Positions 42,324 to 50,628 of a DNA stretch of 50,628 nucleotides are shown here, piece after piece. A model generated the notes under the pieces. That model was given only the letters and a program-made list of their open reading frames with translations. It was not told where the DNA came from and did not search any database. The translations under genes and the position numbers were made by a program. Source of the DNA: an uncultured Flavobacteriaceae bacterium (GTDB lineage Bacteria > Bacteroidota > Bacteroidia > Flavobacteriales > Flavobacteriaceae); the NCBI GenBank assembly GCA_947503105.1, contig CANNCM010000007.1, positions 1 through 50,628 of the forward strand, written 5' to 3'. Position 1 is the stretch's first letter. Every line of letters starts with the position of its first letter.

Positions 42324-43380
42324 TGGACAGATGGTGAATTAAAAACGGATTTAATTTGTCAAGTATCAAAGATGGGGTGAGTTTATTGTATAAATATCGA
42401 GGATTTTCTTCAATTTTTTTCAGATTATTTCTGTTTGTAGAAAATAATTCTGGCTTTTCATCAAGCAAGTGTATAGAGCGATGGAACACCCCATCCTCAA
42501 AACTCGCCCAACTCGATTTTAAAACATAAGGAGAAAAAATAGTAAATGTTGGTTTGTTAAGAGCTTTGGCAATATGTACTGCACCCCCTTCATTGGAGAC
42601 CAAAAGATGACATGCACTCATCAGTGCTGTAAAACCTCTGATGCTATCTTCATAAATATCAAATATGATAGCATTTTTATTTTTGCAACCATTATATATT
42701 TTTTGTGCTTCACTTTTTTGATGTGGCGCATAATTAAACAAAATAGTGATATCATAATTTGATGTCAAATGATCGATGAGTTCAATAACATAGGCACTTG
42801 GCATCGATTTTTGTGGTGTACTTCCCAAAACCCCAAACATAATTACGGGCTTTTTGTAGGGGTTCAGTTTATTATATTTTTTTTCATTTTCGGTCAAATA
42901 AATTTTGGGGTTGTAGGTGGGTGTTTTCAAAGGAAAAACACTATGGACCAAATGCACTCGGTCTTCAATAGATTTTCCACAAATGTGTGTTTTTTCTTTT
43001 AAAAAATTAATATTGTGAGTATAAAATGGCAGTAATGGATCTTTTAGTCTTTTTTTGAAACCTATCCGAATATGAGCTCCAGAAAACAAACAGATAAATC
43101 GGCTTTGAAACTTGGCGTAGGGGTCAAAAACAATATCATATTTTTCTTTGCTCAAATTCCAAGTTGTTTTGATGAGATTTGGAATTTTTTTAAGTTGCTT
43201 TTCCTGTACTCGAATAATTTTATCAATACATGGATGATTTTCAATAACACCAGAAGTGTAGTCATAAACAAAATAGTGGATTTCAGAGTTGGGGTAAACG
43301 GTTTTTATATTTGTTGCAATGAGGGATGCAATAAGGACATCACCAATACGTTTATTTTGAATCACTAGTATTTTTTTCAT
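42301..43380 (-). CDS. Glycosyltransferase family 9 (heptosyltransferase-like)
   Basis: 359 residues from the ATG at 43380; the codon at 43389 is an ATT. MKKILVIQNKRIGDVLIASL is the typical GT9 start. The donor site is in IMFGVLGSTPQKSMPSAYVI, and CHLLVSNEGGAVHIAKALNK is the conserved D-G-x-x-x-H-type motif with Asn in place of Asp. GT9 enzymes add heptose or other sugars to LPS core. It is divergent from the Kdo-kinase-like gene with 58 bases between; the gap holds the palindrome TATCTTAGCAAGATA at 43395-43409. Confidence 0.9.
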   Translation of the reverse strand: MKKILVIQNKRIGDVLIASLIATNIKTVYPNSEIHYFVYDYTSGVIENHPCIDKIIRVQEKQLKKIPNLIKTTWNLSKEKYDIVFDPYAKFQSRFICLFSGAHIRIGFKKRLKDPLLPFYTHNINFLKEKTHICGKSIEDRVHLVHSVFPLKTPTYNPKIYLTENEKKYNKLNPYKKPVIMFGVLGSTPQKSMPSAYVIELIDHLTSNYDITILFNYAPHQKSEAQKIYNGCKNKNAIIFDIYEDSIRGFTALMSACHLLVSNEGGAVHIAKALNKPTFTIFSPYVLKSSWASFEDGVFHRSIHLLDEKPELFSTNRNNLKKIEENPRYLYNKLTPSLILDKLNPFLIHHLSNEKTKLS

Positions 43381-43438
43381 AAAAATCAATCGCCTATCTT
43401 AGCAAGATATTACTTTTTTCAAAGTTGTAAAAGTATCC

Positions 43439-44209
43439 ATGAAGAATCTTATCATACATTCTGATTTTCAAGACAAAAAAGCAGCCATCGAAAACGCTAT
43501 AATGAGTTTTGAAACAGATCATGGAAACCTTCTAAAATCAGATCGAAACAGTATCAAATCTATGGAAGTTGAAGGTTTGAATTTGAATTTTAAAAAATTC
43601 AAAACGCCACACCTTTTTAATGGATTTATTTATAAATATATTCGACCTTCAAAAGCAAAGCGCTCTTATGAATATGCCAATGTATTGCTTCAAAAATCCA
43701 TACAAACACCAACTCCAGTTGCCTATTTTGAAGCGACTAATTTTTTTGGTTTAAAAGAAAGTTACTACATCAGTCTTCAAATCGATTATGATCTTGATTT
43801 TAGGGTTTTAATCCATGATTTGAATTACCCAAATCGCGATGAAATATTAAAACAATTTACAATTTTTACATTTTCATTACATGAAGCAGGGATCAATTTT
43901 TTGGATCATTCACCAGGCAATACTCTCATTGTAAAAGCCAAAGAAAATCAATATGAGTTTTATTTAATTGATTTAAACCGAATGCGATTCGAAACGTTAA
44001 ATTTTAATCAGCGAATGCACAACATTAGACGTTTATGGCCTTCAAAGTATATGGTGAAAATTATGGCAAAAACCTATGCCAGTCTCGTTGGAAAATCATT
44101 TGAAGACACACACGCTATTATGCTTAAGCACAGCCGTGATTTTCAAAAAAAAGTAAACTCAAAAAAATTGCGCAAACGCCGGCAGAAATTACAGTTCAAA
44201 AAAGTTTAA
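43439..44209 (+). CDS. Lipopolysaccharide kinase, Kdo-kinase/WaaP-like
   Basis: 256 residues. The protein-kinase-like fold shows in LDHSPGN (Asp156 to Asn161, the catalytic loop) and YLIDLNRMRF (Asp178, the magnesium site). The family phosphorylates Kdo or heptose of LPS core, which fits the neighbouring GT9 gene. The 25 C-terminal residues are very basic (SKKLRKRRQKLQFKKV), suggesting contact with the membrane. It is convergent with dapD and overlaps it by four bases. Confidence 0.85.
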   Translation: MKNLIIHSDFQDKKAAIENAIMSFETDHGNLLKSDRNSIKSMEVEGLNLNFKKFKTPHLFNGFIYKYIRPSKAKRSYEYANVLLQKSIQTPTPVAYFEATNFFGLKESYYISLQIDYDLDFRVLIHDLNYPNRDEILKQFTIFTFSLHEAGINFLDHSPGNTLIVKAKENQYEFYLIDLNRMRFETLNFNQRMHNIRRLWPSKYMVKIMAKTYASLVGKSFEDTHAIMLKHSRDFQKKVNSKKLRKRRQKLQFKKV

Positions 44210-45021
44210 ACCGCCACATTATGTGTTCTTAGCGCATCATTCAGAGAGGTTTTTTTGTTGGTGCTTTCTTTGCGTTTTCCAATAATTAATGCACAAGGCA
44301 CATTAAAATCACCAGCAGGAAATGTTTTGGTATAGCTGCCAGGGATCACAACAGATCGAGAGGGCACAACGCCTTTTAATTCTACAGGTTTTTCTCCTGT
44401 GACGTCTATAATTTTTGTAGAGCCCGTAAGGACTACATTGGCGCCCAAAACCGCTTCTTTTTCCACACGAACACCCTCCACAACAATACAACGAGAGCCA
44501 ATAAAGGCATCATCCTCAATAATGACTGGTGCTGCTTGTAGCGGCTCTAAAACACCACCAATACCAACGCCACCAGAAAGGTGTACGTTTTTACCAATTT
44601 GAGCACAACTCCCTACAGTAGCCCAAGTATCAACCATAGTGCCTTCGTCAACATAAGCACCAATATTAACATAGCTAGGCATCAAAATTGTTCCTTTAGA
44701 AATATAAGCGCCGTGGCGCGCTACCGCATGTGGTACCACACGAATACCTTTGGCTTTATAGTCTTTTTTTAGTGGAATTTTATCATGAAACTCAAAAGGT
44801 CCAACCTCTATAGTTTCCATAGTTTGAATTGGGAAATACATCACCACCGCTTTTTTAACCCATTCATTCACTTGCCATCCATTTTCTGTTGGCTCTGCAA
44901 CACGTAATGTGCCTTCATCGAGCAATGCTACAATTTCTCGTATGGCATCTTGAGTGTTTTTTTCGCTGAGTAATTCACGATGATCCCAAGCGGCTTCAAT
45001 AGTGTGTTGTAATGTATTCAT
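44206..45021 (-). CDS. dapD: 2,3,4,5-tetrahydropyridine-2,6-dicarboxylate N-succinyltransferase
   Basis: 271 residues from the ATG at 45021; a TTG at 45042 lies in the promoter. The enzyme acts in the succinylase branch of diaminopimelate and lysine synthesis. The left-handed beta-helix is clear in IGAYVDEGTMVDTWATVGSC, AQIGKNVHLSGGVGIGGVLE and IEDDAFIGSRCIVVEGVRVE. The length is normal for the family. It works upstream of LysA, encoded at 16485. Confidence 0.96.
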   Translation of the reverse strand: MNTLQHTIEAAWDHRELLSEKNTQDAIREIVALLDEGTLRVAEPTENGWQVNEWVKKAVVMYFPIQTMETIEVGPFEFHDKIPLKKDYKAKGIRVVPHAVARHGAYISKGTILMPSYVNIGAYVDEGTMVDTWATVGSCAQIGKNVHLSGGVGIGGVLEPLQAAPVIIEDDAFIGSRCIVVEGVRVEKEAVLGANVVLTGSTKIIDVTGEKPVELKGVVPSRSVVIPGSYTKTFPAGDFNVPCALIIGKRKESTNKKTSLNDALRTHNVAV

Positions 45022-45039
45022 TTGGTTTTTATTAAAGCG

Positions 45040-45047
45040 CAAATATA
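45040..45047 (-). promoter_or_regulatory. dapD promoter, -7 box TATATTTG
   Basis: TATATTTG fits TAnnTTTG. It covers the TTG at 45042 and ends 18 bases before the ATG at 45021, so the ATG is the true start. Confidence 0.65.
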
Positions 45048-45133
45048 AAGTATATTCAAAAAAAAGCAGTTTAAAAATTTCACTAGTTTTTTAAAATATA
45101 TCTTTTTTCAACTTTATTCTAGAAGTGAAATTG

Positions 45134-45141
45134 TATTTTTG
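45134..45141 (+). promoter_or_regulatory. ruvX promoter, -7 box TATTTTTG, leaderless
   Basis: TATTTTTG fits TAnnTTTG and ends five bases before the ATG at 45147. The transcript would start at or next to the start codon. Confidence 0.65.
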
Positions 45142-45146
45142 TTCAA

Positions 45147-45557
45147 ATGGGAAGAATTCTTGCATTAGATTTTGGAAAAAAACGTACTGGCGTTGCAGTT
45201 ACAGATCCACTTCAACTTATTGCCTCTGGTCTCACAACAGTTGAAACAAAACAACTCATCCCTTTTTTAAACGATTATTGTTCTAGAGAAGTAGTGGACG
45301 TTTTTGTTGTAGGTTTGCCCAAACAAATGAACAACCAACCCTCAGAAAGTGAAGTGCTTATTCAGCCTTTTATTAAAACCCTAAAAAAGGCATTTCCCAA
45401 TATTTCTGTTGAAAGAGAAGACGAACGCTTTACCTCCAAAATGGCCTTTCAATCTATGATTGATAGTGGTATGACAAAAAAGCAGCGCCAAAATAAAGCT
45501 ATTGTTGATGAAATTAGTGCCACACTGATCCTTCAATCCTATTTGAATCGTAAATAA
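45147..45557 (+). CDS. ruvX: Holliday junction resolvase / 16S pre-rRNA nuclease, YqgF family
   Basis: 136 residues, the usual length. The RNase H-like fold is marked by MGRILALDFGKKRTGVAV (Asp8), FVVGLPKQMN, ERFTSKMA with the preceding Glu, and VDEISATLILQSYL (Asp122-like). The family processes 16S rRNA ends and is linked to recombination. It is the first gene of a plus-strand run of housekeeping genes. Confidence 0.92.
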   Translation: MGRILALDFGKKRTGVAVTDPLQLIASGLTTVETKQLIPFLNDYCSREVVDVFVVGLPKQMNNQPSESEVLIQPFIKTLKKAFPNISVEREDERFTSKMAFQSMIDSGMTKKQRQNKAIVDEISATLILQSYLNRK

Positions 45558-45568
45558 TTCTTTTTCAT

Positions 45569-45600
45569 TTGTTTTATACGATTTGAGAGTTGTATTTTTG
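45569..45600 (+). promoter_or_regulatory. def promoter, TTG-N21-TATTTTTG
   Basis: TTG at 45569-45571 and TATTTTTG at 45593-45600 are 21 bases apart, near the Bacteroidota consensus. The ATG is 18 bases downstream. Confidence 0.75.
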
Positions 45601-45618
45601 ACCCAAAATAGTTGAAGA

Positions 45619-46212
45619 ATGATATTGCCAATTGTTGCTTACGGAGATCCAGTTCTAAAGAAGAGAGCTACCGAAATTACACCAGAATATTCAGATTTAA
45701 AATCACTTATAGAAGACATGTATGAAACCATGTATGGGGCTCACGGTGTTGGTTTGGCCGCTCCACAAATTGGGCGTTCTATCCGACTCTTTTTGGTGGA
45801 TACAGCACCATTTTCTGAAGATGAATCCTATTCCAAGTCAGAAAGAAATGCACTAAAATTATTCAAGAAAACATTTATCAATCCTGAAATTTTAGAAGAA
45901 ACAGGCGAGGAGTGGGCTTTTAATGAGGGCTGTTTGAGTATCCCTAATGTTCGCGAAGATGTTCTCAGGAAACCCCATATAAAAATTCGTTATCAAGATG
46001 AAAATTTTGAAACCTATACAGAAGAATTTGATGGCCTAATTGCACGAGTAATCCAGCATGAGTATGACCATATAGAAGGGGTTTTGTTTACCGATAAAGT
46101 ATCTTCACTCAAAAAACGTCTTTTGAAAAGTAAACTAACGTCCATCTCTAAAGGAAAAATAAATGTAGATTACCGGATGCGTTTTCCACAAATTTCTAAA
46201 AAAAGATTTTAA
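45619..46212 (+). CDS. def: Peptide deformylase
   Basis: 197 residues. It removes the formyl group from new proteins. The three motifs are all present: GVGLAAPQ at 43-50, EGCLS at 103-107 (metal Cys105) and HEYDH at 147-151 (metal His147 and His151, catalytic Glu148). It is followed 12 bases later by the DUF5606 gene. Confidence 0.97.
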   Translation: MILPIVAYGDPVLKKRATEITPEYSDLKSLIEDMYETMYGAHGVGLAAPQIGRSIRLFLVDTAPFSEDESYSKSERNALKLFKKTFINPEILEETGEEWAFNEGCLSIPNVREDVLRKPHIKIRYQDENFETYTEEFDGLIARVIQHEYDHIEGVLFTDKVSSLKKRLLKSKLTSISKGKINVDYRMRFPQISKKRF

Positions 46213-46224
46213 ATATATATTGTA

Positions 46225-46644
46225 ATGACATTAGATAAAATTCTCGCTATCAACAGTAAACCAGGACTTTACAAACTCATAAATCCTAGTCGTAGTGGCT
46301 ATATTGTAGAATCTTTACTGGATAAAAAACGGACGTTTATTAAAATAGATAAATCACAAAGTTTGCTGAGTGATATTTCAATGTACACTTTGGAAGGAGA
46401 AGTTTCTTTATCGGACATTTTTGATAAAATCTATAAAAAAGAAAACGGTAAGCAAACTTCAATTTCCCCAAATACTTCAAAAGACGACTTAGAAGAATAT
46501 TTGTTTTCAGTTCTACCCAATTATGATGAGGATCGTGTATATCCAAGTGATATCAAAAAGTTATTGCGTTGGTACAACTTACTACAATCCGTAGGCGCTT
46601 TTGGCTCAACAGCGCAAGAAATTTCTAAGGACGAAGAAGAATAA
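46225..46644 (+). CDS. DUF5606 family protein
   Basis: 139 residues, found in Bacteroidota. MTLDKILAINSKPGLYKLIN and GYIVESLLDKKRTFIKID belong to the family's N-terminal domain; the C-terminal helices contain YPSDIKKLLRWYNLLQSVGA, with an acidic tail. The function is not known. The place between def and the MATE gene is the usual one in Flavobacteriia, and the short spacing suggests one transcript. Confidence 0.88.
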   Translation: MTLDKILAINSKPGLYKLINPSRSGYIVESLLDKKRTFIKIDKSQSLLSDISMYTLEGEVSLSDIFDKIYKKENGKQTSISPNTSKDDLEEYLFSVLPNYDEDRVYPSDIKKLLRWYNLLQSVGAFGSTAQEISKDEEE

Positions 46645-46669
46645 TCTTCTTTATTTCAAACCCACAATT

Positions 46670-48049
46670 ATGTTTTCTGCATACACAAAAGAATTCAGAT
46701 ACAATTGGCATCTCGCAGCACCTGTCATTATGGGGATGTTGGGTCATACTTTTGTGGGTTTGGTTGATAATCTTATGGTTGGTCAGCTTGGTGCAGCAGA
46801 ACTGGCTGCGGTTTCTTTGGGCAATAGTTTTTTCTTTGTGGCCATGTCACTCGGAATAGGGTTTTCTACAGCGATTACGCCATTGGTAGCCGAGGCAGAT
46901 TCAGAACAAAATTTTACTCGTGGCAAATCGGCACTCAAGCATGGATTGGTACTGTGCTCTGCCATTGCTATAGTGTTGTTTGTTATGATGCTTTTGGCCA
47001 AACCACTTATGCATATGATGGATCAACCAGAAGAAGTAGTCGTTCTCGCCTTGCCTTATTTAGATATGATTGCGGTGTCTTTGATTCCTTTGATTATTTT
47101 TCAAGCACTGAAACAGTTTAGCGATGGAATGTCACTAACAAGATATCCAATGTATGCCACTATTATTGCCAACGTGATTAATATTTTCTTTAATTATGTA
47201 TTGATTTTTGGGCTATGGGGATTTCCAAAAATGGGTGTTATTGGCGCAGGTATTGGAACCCTTATATCGCGATTTGTCATGGTACTACTGATGTGGTATT
47301 TCTTAGTTCAATTGAAAAAAACAAAAGCATATTTAAAAGGATTAAAACTGTTTGTTCTGGAACATTTTATGATAAAAAAAATCATCAGTTTAGGACTTCC
47401 TAGTGCCTTACAAATGTTTTTTGAAATTGGTGTGTTTACTGCTGCCATTTGGTTAAGTGGAACATTGGGTAAAAATGCTCAAGCCGCCAATCAAATAGCG
47501 CTCAATTTGTCATCAATGACCTACATGATTGCAGTAGGATTGAGTGTAACAGCAACCATTAGAGTTGGCCATCAAAAAGGACTAAAACGACCTGATGAAC
47601 TCCGAAGAATTGCTAAATCTATTTTTTTGATGGGTTTTGTTCTGGCCACAATATTTGCTGTTATTTTCCTCGTTTTTAATCAGATTTTACCAACGTTTTA
47701 CTTAGATTTAAACGATTTAGAACATTTCTCAGACAATCAAAATGTCGTTCAAATTGCCTCTACTTTGCTCATAATCGCTGCATTGTTTCAAATTAGCGAC
47801 AGTACTCAAGTTGTATTTTTGGGTGCTTTACGGGGATTACAAGATGTGAAAATACCCACGCTCATAACATTTATTGCCTATTGGGTTATTGGATTTCCAG
47901 TAAGTTATTATCTCGGTAGCGCAACTCTTTATGGCAGTATAGGCATTTGGATTGGTCTTTTGGCTGGACTAACTGCATCGTCAGTTTTTTTATATATCAG
48001 ATTTAATTATCTTTCAAAAAAATATATTCTTAAACAAACAAAATCATGA
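46670..48049 (+). CDS. MATE family efflux transporter (NorM-like)
   Basis: 459 residues from the ATG at 46670; the frame is open further up but overlaps the previous gene. Twelve membrane segments can be traced. The N-terminal half has WHLAAPVIMGMLGHTFVGLV and DNLMVGQLGAAELAAVSLG, and the C-terminal half ISLGLPSALQMFFEIGVFTA and QIALNLSSMTYMIAVGLSVT, both typical MATE motifs. It would export drugs or toxic cations against sodium or protons. It overlaps the next gene by four bases. Confidence 0.95.
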   Translation: MFSAYTKEFRYNWHLAAPVIMGMLGHTFVGLVDNLMVGQLGAAELAAVSLGNSFFFVAMSLGIGFSTAITPLVAEADSEQNFTRGKSALKHGLVLCSAIAIVLFVMMLLAKPLMHMMDQPEEVVVLALPYLDMIAVSLIPLIIFQALKQFSDGMSLTRYPMYATIIANVINIFFNYVLIFGLWGFPKMGVIGAGIGTLISRFVMVLLMWYFLVQLKKTKAYLKGLKLFVLEHFMIKKIISLGLPSALQMFFEIGVFTAAIWLSGTLGKNAQAANQIALNLSSMTYMIAVGLSVTATIRVGHQKGLKRPDELRRIAKSIFLMGFVLATIFAVIFLVFNQILPTFYLDLNDLEHFSDNQNVVQIASTLLIIAALFQISDSTQVVFLGALRGLQDVKIPTLITFIAYWVIGFPVSYYLGSATLYGSIGIWIGLLAGLTASSVFLYIRFNYLSKKYILKQTKS

Positions 48050-48276
48050 CATTACCAAAGTTCATTCTTGGAGACAACTCTGAATTTCCAGAAGCTATAT
48101 TTGTAATTCATACCGAATTTCCACGTTTTATTATTAATTTGGAAAATGACGAATTAGAGTGGCTAGAAGATTTTGATCAACAAGACGAAAAAGAATTGCA
48201 ATCTGAAGCAGAGAATGCGATACATCAAGCCACTTCTTTTTACGATTCTGAGGTTGCAAAATATGAAAATGAATAA
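48046..48276 (+). CDS. Small acidic protein, unknown
   Basis: 76 residues. The N-terminal part, FILGDNSEFPEAIFVIHTEF, followed by PRFIINLENDELEWLEDFD, is beta-like and the C-terminus is an acidic helix. It resembles small uncharacterised proteins of Flavobacteriia. The start overlaps the MATE stop (ATGA), so it is coupled to that gene; the PAP2 gene begins eight bases after its stop. I do not recognise a family. Confidence 0.75.
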   Translation: MTLPKFILGDNSEFPEAIFVIHTEFPRFIINLENDELEWLEDFDQQDEKELQSEAENAIHQATSFYDSEVAKYENE

Positions 48277-48284
48277 TACAAATT

Positions 48285-48845
48285 ATGGATCAGATTTTAG
48301 AATTAGACCGCGATTTACTTCTTTATCTCAATAATTTGGGGCGTCCAGCATGGGACTCTTTTTGGTTGATGGTAACAAACAAACTGACGTTTATTCCACT
48401 TTATATTTTGTTATTTTATTTGATGTGTAAAAATTTGAGTCAAAAAGCGATTTTGTTTTTAGTTTTAACTCTCGCAGCAATGGTTACATTTACCGATCAA
48501 GTCACCAATCTTTTCAAATTTGGTTTCGAGCGCTTGAGACCATGCGCACAAGAAGGGGTTGTAGAGTTTATCCGTCAAAGTGAGTGTTGGGGATATGGCT
48601 TTTTTTCTGGACATTCCTCAAATTCAATGGCTGCCGCTATTTTTACAATTTTAATGTTGAAATCCCCAAAAACAAAGTTCATTTATCTCATGTTGCCATG
48701 GAGTATTCTTGTTGGATACAGCCGTATTTATCTAGGCGTACACTACCCACTTGATGTGTTGGTTGGTTGGTCTTTTGGTGTGCTTTCAGGAACTTTGTTT
48801 TATACTCTTTTTAAGTACTTAGAGCGTAGATTTGTGGTGGTTTAA
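48285..48845 (+). CDS. Membrane phosphatase, PAP2 family
   Basis: 186 residues with about six membrane segments. The phosphatase signature is complete: KFGFERLRPC (K-x6-RP), FFSGHSSNS (PSGH-like, Ser in place of Pro) and SRIYLGVHYPLD (SR-x5-H-x3-D). It could act on undecaprenyl pyrophosphate or on lipid A, which would fit a surface-glycan setting, but the substrate is not known. Its last 27 bases overlap the convergent meaB gene. Confidence 0.92.
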   Translation: MDQILELDRDLLLYLNNLGRPAWDSFWLMVTNKLTFIPLYILLFYLMCKNLSQKAILFLVLTLAAMVTFTDQVTNLFKFGFERLRPCAQEGVVEFIRQSECWGYGFFSGHSSNSMAAAIFTILMLKSPKTKFIYLMLPWSILVGYSRIYLGVHYPLDVLVGWSFGVLSGTLFYTLFKYLERRFVVV

Positions 48846-49853
48846 AACTGCTAAAGCTGCTCCAAAGGGAGAGATTTTATTGGCTTTCACAAGTTGAATT
48901 TGCTTTTCAAGATATTTTTTGGTGTTTTTGTGTTGAAAGAAATCAATTTTAAGCTGATTTTCAATAGTTTGCATCATCCAAAATACATTCTGCTCCTCTC
49001 TTTTTTCGGAGAAATAGCCGTTAGATTTGGTCAACTCGACATACGATTCAATCATCTTCCATGTCTCGACAATACCTTTGTTTTCTAAAGCGCTAGATAA
49101 CATAACTTTTGGATTCCATTGCGATGAATTTATAGCATATAGGTGTAGTGCACTCCTAAAGGCACTCATGGCCAGTTTTGCTGCATCTAGGTTTGTTCCG
49201 TCTGCTTTGTTGATAAGCACTGCATCGGCCATCTCAATAATGCCCCGTTTTATCCCCTGAAGTTCATCACCAGCTCCCGCCAATTTTAGTAAGAGAAAAA
49301 AGTCAACCATTTCATAAACCGCCGTTTCTCCTTGACCAACACCAACGGTTTCAACCAAAATTCTATCATATCCAGCTGCTTCACACAAAATAATAGCTTC
49401 TCTGGTGTATTGTCCTACACCACCCAAAGTTGTTCCTGAAGCTGTGGGGCGAATAAACACGTTTTCTTCTCGTACCAATTCTATCATCCGCGTTTTATCA
49501 CCCAAAATACTTCCTTTACTTTTACTACTGCTAGGATCTACTGCCAACACTGCAATTTTATGATTTTGACTAACTAGCACGTTGCCAAGGGCTTCAATAA
49601 ATGTACTTTTACCAACCCCAGGAACGCCAGTGATTCCAATGCGAATTGTTGGTGAGGCAAGAGGATGATTTAGACATTTGTCTATTAATATATTTGCTAA
49701 CGCACGGTCTTCTTTTTTTGCACTTTCAATAAGTGTGATGCCTTGACTTAATGCAGTGATATTCCCTTGTACTATTCCAAAATAAAGTTCATCAACAGTT
49801 CGTTTATTTCGACGTTTTTGCTTTAGTTTTTTTACAGCACTTTGATTGGTCAT
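48819..49853 (-). CDS. meaB: Methylmalonyl-CoA mutase-associated GTPase (MeaB/ArgK family)
   Basis: 344 residues from the ATG at 49853; a TTG at 49916 would add 21 poorly conserved residues. The G1 loop is GVPGVGKSTF, and the switch region is LVETVGVGQGETAVYEMVDF. INKADG is the G4 motif. The protein guards and reloads cobalamin-dependent methylmalonyl-CoA mutase. The mutase genes are not in this window. The gene overlaps the PAP2 gene's 3' end. Confidence 0.93.
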   Translation of the reverse strand: MTNQSAVKKLKQKRRNKRTVDELYFGIVQGNITALSQGITLIESAKKEDRALANILIDKCLNHPLASPTIRIGITGVPGVGKSTFIEALGNVLVSQNHKIAVLAVDPSSSKSKGSILGDKTRMIELVREENVFIRPTASGTTLGGVGQYTREAIILCEAAGYDRILVETVGVGQGETAVYEMVDFFLLLKLAGAGDELQGIKRGIIEMADAVLINKADGTNLDAAKLAMSAFRSALHLYAINSSQWNPKVMLSSALENKGIVETWKMIESYVELTKSNGYFSEKREEQNVFWMMQTIENQLKIDFFQHKNTKKYLEKQIQLVKANKISPFGAALAVLNHHKSTL

Positions 49854-49954
49854 TTTTTGATTAGAAACTCCTTTTTGCTCCTTTATTCCCTGAAAATTTT
49901 CAATCTTTTTTTTCAATGGATAACTTTAATAGTTTTAAACTAGATATTATGTAT

Positions 49955-49972
49955 CAAAGTTAAGCAAAATTA
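49955..49972 (-). promoter_or_regulatory. Promoter region of meaB, two -7 boxes
   Basis: TAACTTTG (49955-49962) and TAATTTTG (49965-49972), read on the minus strand, both fit TAnnTTTG. They lie 39 and 49 bases before the TTG at 49916. Which one is used cannot be told. Confidence 0.45.
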
Positions 49973-50016
49973 TGTCTTCATCAACTCCATTTTCAGCAAG
50001 CTTAAACAGTAACACT

Positions 50017-50628
50017 TTAGCGTTTTAAACTAAAATGTGATTTAAATTGTTTTTCCACACCATCTTCCTTGTAGGCTATAATAAACCAATAGTCACTACT
50101 TGGCAACCGAACCCCTTGATATGTGCCATCCCAACCAATATCTCCCGCACTAAGTTGTTTTATTAGTTTCCCATATCGATCAAATATAGATATTGATGTG
50201 ATTTTATTTTTTAAGCAATTAATCGTCCAATTATCATTGTACCCATCACCATTGGGTGTAAAAAACTTAGGAAAATCCATAACAGTAATGCTTGTCATTC
50301 CAGGACGACTACAACCGCCCAATTCTCGAACCCGGATGGTGTGTTTTTTACATCCTACAATACCGCTGAATATTGGACTTTCTTGCCAATTTTCGTTGTT
50401 TAACTGATATTCATATTGCCCTTTTCTTTCTTTTAAAGTTACTTTGATTTCAGGTGATTTGGCAAAAGTTTCGGTAGTGATTTTTGCTGAAATCGATAAT
50501 ACTTTTTTTGAAATAATTCCAACCTCTATATTCGCATTTGTTGCACACTGCCCTGCATCGGGTGTAAACGTATAAGTCGTTGTGTTATTCGGATCAAAAG
50601 CTGGCAACCATGTTCCAGTCACTCCATT
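50017..50628 (-). CDS. T9SS type B secreted protein, C-terminal part (runs off the window)
   Basis: 203 residues seen; the frame is open to the last base, so the N-terminus lies beyond 50628. The visible start, NGVTGTWLPAFDPNNTTTY, is the end of an Ig-like module of the type that repeats in such proteins. PKFFTPNGDGYNDNWTINCL and ISIFDRYGKLIKQLSAGDIG form the CHU_C/type B sorting domain. The last 85 residues closely match the end of the giant protein at 23458, down to the terminal LKR. Confidence 0.88.
   Translation of the reverse strand, partial: NGVTGTWLPAFDPNNTTTYTFTPDAGQCATNANIEVGIISKKVLSISAKITTETFAKSPEIKVTLKERKGQYEYQLNNENWQESPIFSGIVGCKKHTIRVRELGGCSRPGMTSITVMDFPKFFTPNGDGYNDNWTINCLKNKITSISIFDRYGKLIKQLSAGDIGWDGTYQGVRLPSSDYWFIIAYKEDGVEKQFKSHFSLKR

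Noticed and set aside
43395-43409. An operator in the palindrome TATCTTAGCAAGATA
   Set aside because: The arms are only six bases and lie where promoters of both divergent genes are expected, so the likeness may come from the promoters. I mention it only under the GT9 gene.

Overview
The window is a piece of chromosome from a marine-type member of the Flavobacteriaceae (Bacteroidota). The evidence is a low-GC genome, a tmRNA with the tag GENNYALAA, promoters of the Bacteroidota type (TAnnTTTG at -7) instead of sigma70 boxes, secreted proteins with type IX secretion (T9SS) sorting domains of types A and B, a DUF5606 protein, and lipoprotein sulfatases. The exact genus cannot be told from the sequence.

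Layout. (1) 10-4038: a very large secreted protein with collagen-like Gly-X-Y repeats, two Lcl_C/DUF1566-like domains and YadA-head-like repeats, closed by a strong terminator. (2) About 4199-14449: an accessory block that I read as a decayed genomic island inserted at the 3' end of ssrA (tmRNA). From left to right it holds three ~100-bp tandem repeats, gene debris around a 23-bp-arm perfect inverted repeat, a truncated phosphatase/sulfatase-fold lipoprotein gene, three intact sulfatase genes in one tight operon, a chimeric gene that joins the N-terminal part of a type I restriction methylase (HsdM) to the tail of a T9SS-secreted protein, a small XRE regulator, a ribbon-helix-helix/coiled-coil/membrane protein, an unrecognised gene, a small frameshifted gene and a large serine recombinase whose reading frame runs into ssrA. 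(3) 14449-21863: core genes ssrA, an alanine/saccharopine dehydrogenase-family enzyme, a cold-shock protein, lysA, an ACT-like protein, sucC and uvrB. (4) 21935-28407: two T9SS type B cargo proteins, one with nine repeated modules. (5) 28504-33830: an ABC-2 exporter pair, a pRiA4b ORF-3-like protein, heme A synthase, a CCA-adding-type nucleotidyltransferase and the threonylcarbamoyl-AMP synthase. (6) 33915-44209: a surface-glycan (LPS core/O-antigen type) cluster of glycosyltransferases from several families, a polysaccharide deacetylase, a methyltransferase, a heptosyltransferase-like GT9 enzyme and a Kdo-kinase-like protein, with genes on alternating strands and overlapping 3' ends. (7) 44206-50628: dapD, ruvX, def, DUF5606, a MATE exporter, a small acidic protein, a PAP2 phosphatase, meaB, and the C-terminal end of a third T9SS type B protein that runs off the window.

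How the parts fit. Sections 3, 5 and 7 are ordinary housekeeping; dapD and lysA are two steps of diaminopimelate/lysine synthesis, and the glycan cluster builds the cell surface. Section 2 is the unusual part. It looks like sulfated-polysaccharide degradation cargo and a restriction-modification locus that were joined by deletion, beside a recombinase that sits in the tmRNA gene. I found no CRISPR array, tRNA or rRNA gene, and no complete insertion sequence. The strongest candidates for something new are the HsdM-T9SS chimera, the ssrA-tail-like tandem repeats, the inverted duplication at 4732-4785, and the unknown genes next to the recombinase.
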